A stretch of DNA of 5,652 nt from CAZIWX01 sp964543125. GTDB lineage: Bacteria; Fidelibacterota; UBA8477. Shown piece by piece: positions 1 to 3,398 of this stretch. The notes beneath the pieces are model-generated. The model saw only the letters and a program-made list of their open reading frames with translations. It made no database searches and was not told the DNA's origin. Position 1 is the first letter of the stretch, and the number at the start of each line of letters is the position of its first letter. The stretch covers positions 1 through 5,652 of the forward strand of contig CAZIWX010000144.1 of the NCBI GenBank assembly GCA_964543125.1. Reading direction: 5' to 3'. A program made the position numbers and the translations under genes.

Positions 1-132
1 ATTCGCGAGATTCCTATCAAGCTGGCGGAATTCATGGCACGTCTGGCGATCCGGAATAAACTGATTCCCATTGCATATGTTTTGGTGGTGTTTTATCTCG
101 TGCCCCTGGTTGTAATTTTAATTTCGGAGTAA
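1..132 (+). CDS. C-terminal end of a probable Na+/phosphate cotransporter (NptA-like), 5' truncated
   Basis: The frame is open from the left edge to a TAA at 130-132, giving the last 43 residues of a protein that starts outside the window. About 20 mostly polar or amphipathic residues are followed by a strongly hydrophobic stretch (from about residue 22 to 42, with IAYVLVVFYLVPLVVIL), which reads as a final transmembrane helix ending only a few residues before the stop. The PhoU-family gene begins 6 nt after the stop. A membrane protein directly upstream of a stand-alone PhoU is the usual arrangement of PF02690 Na+/Pi cotransporters, which import phosphate with sodium across the inner membrane. 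The identification rests on this context and the helical tail, because no diagnostic motif of the family lies within these 43 residues. Another type of membrane transporter is possible. Confidence 0.65.
   Translation: MREIPIKLAEFMARLAIRNKLIPIAYVLVVFYLVPLVVILISE
126..129 (+). promoter_or_regulatory. Shine-Dalgarno site for the PhoU-family gene
   Basis: GGAG lies 9 nt before the ATG at 139 and sits inside the last codons of the upstream membrane-protein gene. This supports the ATG at 139 as the start and suggests that the two genes share one transcript and are translationally coupled. Confidence 0.7.
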
Positions 133-138
133 TTCACA

Positions 139-804
139 ATGTTTAAAGAACTTTTAAACCTGTTTAACAAAGACAATCTTATGAAGCAGGCCTTTGATGC
201 CTCGGTGGATATGTTGAAAACCGACCATGAGATGTTTCTGGAATCGGTCCGGACGCTACGAGAGTCGGATACGGCTGAGTTACAATTTGATCTTTATGAA
301 AAAGACCGGCAGATCAATGCTTATGAACGCGATGTTCGGCGGAAAGTCATGACCCACCTGGCGATTACCGGGGCGACCGAACTGGCTATGGGGATTCGAC
401 TGGTAAGCATTGTGATTGATATTGAGCGGATTGGCGACTATACCAAGAATATCGTGGAGTTGGCCATCAATCATCCCAAACGGCTACAGCTAGGTAAATT
501 CGAATCGGAGGTAGCCGCGATTGAGAGTCGGGTTAAAGTCAATTTTGACACGCTTATCAAAGCCTTTTACGAACAGGATTCCAAGTTGGCGCGGGAGATC
601 ATGTCCACGCATCAGAAAGAGGTCTCTTCCGTGTGCGATCGGATTGTTACCGGATTGGTGCGGGGTGAATCGCGGGATTTGTGTATTCAAACGGCATCAG
701 CCATGGTGATGTACCTGCGATTCATTAAACGCATTCACTCGCACCTGAAGAATATTGCGTCAAGTATTGTCAACCCGGTAGATCGGATTGGGTACTCGGA
801 GTAG
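139..804 (+). CDS. PhoU domain-containing phosphate regulatory protein
   Basis: This 221-residue, almost wholly helical cytoplasmic protein has the length and two-repeat layout of PhoU. The first PhoU repeat carries the metal-binding signature: D94-I-E96-R-I-G-D100-Y-T-K-N104, the E-x3-D-x3-N pattern that binds metal clusters in PhoU structures. The equivalent helix in the second repeat (R194 to N205) keeps the asparagine, but the acidic positions are K197 and S201, so the second site is probably not a normal metal site. Canonical PhoU restrains phosphate uptake and the PhoR/PhoB signal. PhoU proteins paired with Na+/Pi cotransporters are thought to control that transporter instead, and the 6-nt spacing from the upstream gene supports this. 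The start at 139 has a good ribosome binding site and the usual N-terminal helix. No PstSCAB or PhoBR genes are visible. Family assignment is firm; the partner is inferred. Confidence 0.9.
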   Translation: MFKELLNLFNKDNLMKQAFDASVDMLKTDHEMFLESVRTLRESDTAELQFDLYEKDRQINAYERDVRRKVMTHLAITGATELAMGIRLVSIVIDIERIGDYTKNIVELAINHPKRLQLGKFESEVAAIESRVKVNFDTLIKAFYEQDSKLAREIMSTHQKEVSSVCDRIVTGLVRGESRDLCIQTASAMVMYLRFIKRIHSHLKNIASSIVNPVDRIGYSE

Positions 805-960
805 AAAACAGAGATCACAGAGAAAATGCAAAGAATACAAGTATTTGATTTCAGTGCGAGTTAGTACAGCTTCCTAAGCACCGGTCTTCAGAGGCGCTAT
901 AAAAATGCAAATCAAGTAAAAAATATCTCCCGGCTTGCGGGGTACCTTGTTTCCGGATCA
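805..960. other. Intergenic stretch after phoU with no gene
   Basis: This A-rich segment follows the PhoU-family stop and precedes the palindromic repeats. It has no credible reading frame and no clear T-tailed terminator. It begins with a short imperfect direct repeat (808-816 acagagatc and 817-825 acagagaaa). A weak hairpin, AGCACC/GGCGCT at 877-898, has one A-C mismatch on this strand (a G-U pair on the other) and no T-run. Nothing else stands out. Confidence 0.6.
808..825. repeat. Short imperfect tandem repeat (ACAGAGAtc / ACAGAGAaa)
   Basis: Two adjacent 9-nt units share ACAGAGA directly after the PhoU-family stop codon. Stretches of this 'acagag' type are common as intergenic filler in many bacterial genomes. 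No function can be inferred. Confidence 0.4.
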
Positions 961-978
961 TTATCCCGCCAGGGATAA
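961..978. repeat. Palindrome TTATCCC-gcca-GGGATAA
   Basis: This is a perfect 7-bp inverted repeat with a 4-nt loop at the left edge of the repeat block. With the two bases that follow, it is nearly identical (18 of 20 positions by eye) to a segment inside the RNase G gene at 2850-2869. The stem is AT-rich at the base and GC-rich near the loop, with no T-tail, so it is not a standard terminator. Confidence 0.6.
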
Positions 979-989
979 CCGTTAATAGT

Positions 990-1007
990 CCACCAATTCA
1001 TTGGTGG
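990..1007 (-). repeat. Inverted, diverged member of the hairpin repeat family
   Basis: CCACCAAT and ATTGGTGG form a perfect 8-bp stem around TC. The centre CAATTCATTG is the reverse complement of the CAATGAATTG centre of the main repeat, so this copy lies in the opposite orientation. Next to the centre the stem has AC paired with GT where the main copies have GG paired with CC, so both arms changed together. A TAG sits at the 5' foot of the stem (ATAGT-CC), matching the CTAG at the same foot of the main copies when those are read on the other strand. Confidence 0.6.
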
Positions 1008-1021
1008 GGAAACCTTCGGCC

Positions 1022-1046
1022 GTCCCGCCGGGACTTCCCGTTTTTT
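1022..1046 (+). terminator. Possible weak terminator in repeat unit A for phosphate-operon transcripts
   Basis: A GC-rich short stem (GTCCCG/CGGGAC, or the alternative CGGG-actt-CCCG) is followed directly by six T residues. The same arrangement recurs at 1094-1120 with T7 and at 1437-1458 with T6. It is in the right orientation to end transcripts from the PhoU-family gene, about 220 bp downstream of its stop. The stems are short or have very tight loops, so this is weaker than a textbook intrinsic terminator. Confidence 0.3.
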
Positions 1047-1107
1047 AGCCGGTCGTTGGTCCCGGCAATGAATTGCCGGGCTAGTCTCTTTTCGTCCCGG
1101 CCGGGAC
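1022..1107 (+). repeat. 72-bp repeat unit A with flanking palindromes
   Basis: The unit starts with the near-palindrome GTCCCGCCGGGAC (1022-1034), then TTCCCG and a T6 run, AGCCGGTCGTTGGT, the hairpin CCCGGCAATGAATTGCCGGG (1061-1080), CTAGTCTCTTTTC, and the perfect palindrome GTCCCGGCCGGGAC (1094-1107) that also opens the next unit. The start-to-start distance to unit B is 72 bp. GCCGGGAC at 1027-1034 can also pair with GTCCCGGC at 1059-1066, which would compete with the central hairpin, so the unit can fold in alternative ways. No protein is encoded. Confidence 0.85.
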
Positions 1108-1175
1108 TTCCCGTTTTTTTGCCGGTCGTTGGTCCCGGCAATGAATTGCCGGGCTAGTCTCTTTTCGTCCCGGCC
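1094..1175 (+). repeat. 73-bp repeat unit B, in tandem with unit A, and the first bases of the next unit
   Basis: Unit B repeats unit A almost exactly. It differs by a 14-nt instead of 13-nt opening palindrome and by T7-G where A has T6-AG. Its hairpin is at 1134-1153. The next copy begins at 1167 (GTCCCGGCC) and is cut off by the N run at 1176, so at least three units were in tandem before the gap. Confidence 0.85.
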
Positions 1176-1275
1176 NNNNNNNNNNNNNNNNNNNNNNNNN
1201 NNNNNNNNNNNNNNNNNNNNNNNNNNNNNNNNNNNNNNNNNNNNNNNNNNNNNNNNNNNNNNNNNNNNNNNNNNN
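1176..1275. other. Assembly gap (100 N) inside the tandem repeat
   Basis: Exactly 100 undetermined bases separate a partial repeat unit from another partial unit in the same orientation. The length is a typical placeholder. If the tandem simply continues, the missing length should be about 24 bp plus a whole number of 73-bp units. Confidence 0.95.
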
Positions 1276-1335
1276 CGTTGGTCCCGGCAATGAATTGCCG
1301 GGCTAGTCTCTTTTCGTCCCGGCCGGGACTGGAAT
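1276..1335 (+). repeat. Right-hand part of a repeat unit after the gap
   Basis: From CGTTGGTCCCGG onward this matches units A and B: hairpin at 1283-1302, CTAGTCTCTTTTC, and the palindrome GTCCCGGCCGGGAC at 1316-1329. The sequence then leaves the tandem pattern with TGGAAT. The isolated copy at 1437-1525 exits with the same TGGAAT, which marks a shared right boundary of the element. Confidence 0.8.
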
Positions 1336-1436
1336 CCGGAATCATTGTCTCCTTCAGGTAAAAAGAGGGCGACGCCGGAGAGGTTCGGGTTAGCATTTTG
1401 CTCCCGAAGCCACGGGAAAGGTTGATTTGATATTAT
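1331..1436. repeat. Spacer between repeat copies, with its own small palindromes
   Basis: About 106 bp separates two copies of the main repeat. It contains GGCGACGCC (1368-1376), flanked by TCTCC at 1348-1352 and GGAGA at 1377-1381, and a 5-bp hairpin TCCCG-aagcca-CGGGA at 1402-1417. The bases ATCCGGAATCATTGTC near its start resemble TTCCGGATCATTATC at 952-966, left of unit A. This suggests a second, diverged repeat module. I see no coding signal. Confidence 0.45.
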
Positions 1437-1525
1437 CCGCCGGGACTTCCCGTTTTTTAGCCGGTCGTTGGTCCCGGCAATGAATTGCCGGGCTAGTCTC
1501 TTTTCGTTCCGGCCGGGACTGGAAT
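1437..1525 (+). repeat. Isolated, nearly identical copy of the repeat unit
   Basis: Bases 1437-1519 match 1025-1107 at 82 of 83 positions by eye; the one difference is T for C at 1508, inside the closing palindrome. The central hairpin is at 1473-1492. The copy sits outside the tandem, flanked by unrelated sequence on the left and by TGGAAT on the right, as in the copy ending at 1329. Such high identity in a non-coding element points to recent duplication or gene conversion. Confidence 0.8.
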
Positions 1526-1552
1526 TTCCTTGTGCCGCGCAGGTATCGCCTC

Positions 1553-1591
1553 CCCGGTAACAAAGCACCGGGCTAAACTCTTGCCGTCCGG
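1553..1591 (+). repeat. Diverged member of the hairpin family next to the RNase G gene
   Basis: CCCGGT (1553-1558) pairs with ACCGGG (1567-1572) around an 8-nt loop. It is followed by CTAAACTCTTGCCGTCCGG, which lines up with the CTAGTCTCTTTTCGTCCCGG that follows the hairpin in the main units. The loop and inner stem differ from the main copies while the outer CCCGG/CCGGG pairing and the flank are kept. The copy lies about 50 bp beyond the stop of the RNase G gene. Confidence 0.55.
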
Positions 1592-1595
1592 GGCG

Positions 1596-1614
1596 GAGTG
1601 AACGGGTCTCACTC
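1596..1614. repeat. Small inverted repeat next to the RNase G stop
   Basis: GAGTGA and TCACTC form a 6-bp stem with a 7-nt loop, starting 5 nt beyond the RNase G stop codon. No T-run follows on the strand that carries the RNase G transcript, so it is not an intrinsic terminator. It could protect the 3' end of the message, but this is only positional inference. Confidence 0.35.
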
Positions 1615-1618
1615 ATTT

Positions 1619-3229
1619 TCAATAATCCTGCGTGATTTCCTTCTTGAACTTCCGGCTAAAGACCTTGAACTCATCGATGTTCATGCTGTCATCCTCTTTC
1701 AGGTCGATTTTTAACAAATGCTGCCACTGCATGGAGCGGATGACATTTTTCCGGCCGCTTTTCATAAAAGACGCCAACTCGGGATGGACTTGCAGATCCA
1801 GCTTAAATTCGCGCGTTTTGCTGCGATAGCGCCGGAACCAGCTTTCGATCTTGGTCACCATGGAGGCTTTGGATGGGATTCGTCCACTGCCGTGGCAGAC
1901 CGGGCAAACTTCGGTGGCCGATAGCAGTAGATTGAGCCGGATGCGCTGACGGGTCATTTCCAACAACCCAAAGTCCGAGATGTAATTCACCGCGACCTTG
2001 GCCCGGTCTTTCCGGAGTTCCCGGCGCAATTCGTAATAGACCTTTTTCTTATGGTCGTCCACCATCATATCGATAAAATCAATGACAATCAGTCCGCCGA
2101 AATCCCGCAAGCGTAATTGCCGGGCGATTTCACGCGCCGCCTCCAGGTTGATCTTCAGCGCATTGGCTTCATGGTCCTTGCGGCCCACATAGCGGCCGCT
2201 ATTCACATCAATGGAGACCAGAGCTTCGGTTTGTTCAATGACAATGGTGGCGCCACTACGGAGTTGCACCCGGGGGGTGAGGGTTCTCTGAATTTCCTGT
2301 TCCACATTGTACTTCTCGAATATGGGTATTTTGTCCCGATGCAACTCCAACCGATCCACCAGTTGAGGCGCGGCGCCTCGCAAATAGCCGTTGAGTTGGC
2401 GGTGCATGACCTTATTATCCACTACCACATGCTCAACATCCGGTGTAAACAGGTCTCGAATAAGGCTGGAAACTGTTTCCATGTCTTTGTAAACCAGAGC
2501 CGGTGAGGGCAGCTTCCGGATAGCTGTTTCCATCCGTTTGTAGGCATCCATGAGGTTGTTCATGTCGCCTTCCAACCCCTCTTCATCCTTGCCTTCGGCA
2601 ACGGTACGGACGATTACACCAAAGCCGCGGGGTTTGATTTTGTAGGCGATTCGCCGTAGCCGCCGGCGCTCGAAATTGTTGCTGACTTTACGCGAAATTC
2701 CCACATAATTGGCTTTGGGAACCAGTACCATGAACCGTCCCGGAACGGCAATATTGGTTGTCACCCGGGCACCTTTGCCCATGTAAGGTTCTTTGATAAC
2801 CTGTACCAGGATTTCCTGGCCGGATTTCAGATTCATGGGCGGTTTGTTATTATCCCGCCGGGAATAACCACCGCGGTTATTATGACCGTGTTGTGGTCGT
2901 TGAGAGCTCCGAAAGCCTTTGTTCTCCCCATTACCATCGTCCTCTTCTTCTTCGTCCTCTTCAGTACCCTGATCCAAAACCAAGGCGTTATCCTCAATTT
3001 CGGAATAGGGCAGAAAAGCATTGGTCTCAAATCCAATATCCACAAAAGCGGCTTGCATGCCATCCAGGACATTTTCCACGACACCCTTGTAAATGTTACC
3101 CACAATGCGGGCATTTTCCGGTTTCTCCACATAGAGTTCCGCTAGCCGGCCGGTTTCCATGATGGCTATACGGGTTTCACGGTGTGTTTGATTAATTAGA
3201 ATTTCTTTTAATGGTGTACGGTCACCCAT
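1619..3229 (-). CDS. rng: Ribonuclease G (RNase E/G family endoribonuclease)
   Basis: This 536-residue protein is colinear with RNase G and the catalytic half of RNase E, which cut single-stranded A/U-rich RNA in mRNA turnover and rRNA 5'-end maturation. The N-terminal S1 region has VGNIYKGVVENVLDGMQAAF at about 43-62. Residues 88-130 are a polar insert, first acidic (EEDEEEEDD) and then Arg/Gly/Asn-rich, longer than the loop in E. coli RNase G; it explains most of the extra length over the 489-residue E. coli protein. The catalytic metal ligands are D341 (IDVNSG) and D384 (IDFIDM), spaced as in E. coli RNase E D303/D346. The Zn-link CPVCHGSG has C442 and C445. There is no long degradosome-scaffold tail, so this is RNase G-like in form. 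The start is supported by AGAGG 7 nt upstream. It lies downstream of the radical SAM-DUF2344 gene, a conserved pairing. Confidence 0.95.
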   Translation of the reverse strand: MGDRTPLKEILINQTHRETRIAIMETGRLAELYVEKPENARIVGNIYKGVVENVLDGMQAAFVDIGFETNAFLPYSEIEDNALVLDQGTEEDEEEEDDGNGENKGFRSSQRPQHGHNNRGGYSRRDNNKPPMNLKSGQEILVQVIKEPYMGKGARVTTNIAVPGRFMVLVPKANYVGISRKVSNNFERRRLRRIAYKIKPRGFGVIVRTVAEGKDEEGLEGDMNNLMDAYKRMETAIRKLPSPALVYKDMETVSSLIRDLFTPDVEHVVVDNKVMHRQLNGYLRGAAPQLVDRLELHRDKIPIFEKYNVEQEIQRTLTPRVQLRSGATIVIEQTEALVSIDVNSGRYVGRKDHEANALKINLEAAREIARQLRLRDFGGLIVIDFIDMMVDDHKKKVYYELRRELRKDRAKVAVNYISDFGLLEMTRQRIRLNLLLSATEVCPVCHGSGRIPSKASMVTKIESWFRRYRSKTREFKLDLQVHPELASFMKSGRKNVIRSMQWQHLLKIDLKEDDSMNIDEFKVFSRKFKKEITQDY

Positions 3230-3236
3230 AATGGTA

Positions 3237-3241
3237 CCTCT
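3237..3241 (-). promoter_or_regulatory. Shine-Dalgarno site for the RNase G gene
   Basis: On the minus strand AGAGG lies 7 nt upstream of the ATG at 3227-3229. It supports this start, which also matches the family N-terminus (a short lead, then the first strand 'ETRIAIME'). Confidence 0.75.
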
Positions 3242-3265
3242 ATTATTTTTTAACAGATTCAGATG

Positions 3266-3278
3266 CGACTGATAGTCG
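3266..3278 (-). promoter_or_regulatory. Small hairpin in the RNase G 5' leader
   Basis: CGACT and AGTCG form a perfect 5-bp stem with a 3-nt loop, between the predicted promoter and the ribosome binding site. In E. coli the rne 5' untranslated region contains hairpins through which RNase E controls its own mRNA. A similar role here is only an analogy, since the stem is short and I see no other conserved element. Confidence 0.3.
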
Positions 3279-3297
3279 TAAGGCGTCTAAACCAATA

Positions 3298-3306
3298 ATT
3301 ATAGCA
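3298..3306 (-). promoter_or_regulatory. Extended -10 promoter upstream of the RNase G gene
   Basis: The minus strand reads TGCTATAAT, a consensus sigma-70 -10 hexamer with the TGn extension. No good -35 hexamer is found 16-18 nt upstream, which is tolerated by extended -10 promoters. Transcription would start near 3291 and give a leader of about 60 nt. RNase G could then be expressed independently of the upstream radical SAM gene. Confidence 0.55.
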
Positions 3307-3398
3307 GCAATTTTTGTATTCTGCATATCGTTTTACACTAACGCCGGCCGAAATTCAGCCATTTTTGTCCCTGTTGTTATGGACTTGCGCGAGCCAGT

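Noticed and set aside
877..898. Hairpin AGCACC/GGCGCT after phoU as a terminator.
   Set aside because: It has an A-C mismatch on the relevant strand and is followed by ATAAAAATG, not a T-run.
1022..1525. CRISPR array, considered because of regularly spaced palindromic repeats.
   Set aside because: The whole 72/73-bp unit is conserved, with no unique spacers between short repeats, and no cas genes are nearby.
912..1622. A 236-codon open frame on the minus strand, starting at a TTG, across the repeat block, with smaller overlapping frames.
   Set aside because: It reads the same repeat DNA in different frames (once as GRDEKRLARQFIAGTND, once as GRKETSPAIHCRDQRP), because the unit length is not a multiple of three, and it crosses 100 N. 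It has no recognisable domain. Stop-free frames arise easily in such GC-rich palindromic repeats.
2117..2506. A 129-codon plus-strand frame opposite the RNase G gene.
   Set aside because: It lies entirely antisense to a clearly conserved coding region and shows no domain; it is a shadow frame. Other antisense frames over rng and the radical SAM gene were dismissed for the same reason.
3345..3366. Imperfect hairpin GGCCGAAATTCAGCC followed by ATTTTTG, resembling a plus-strand terminator.
   Set aside because: Both flanking genes are on the minus strand, so there is no plus-strand transcript to end. In the minus direction the stem has no T-run after it.
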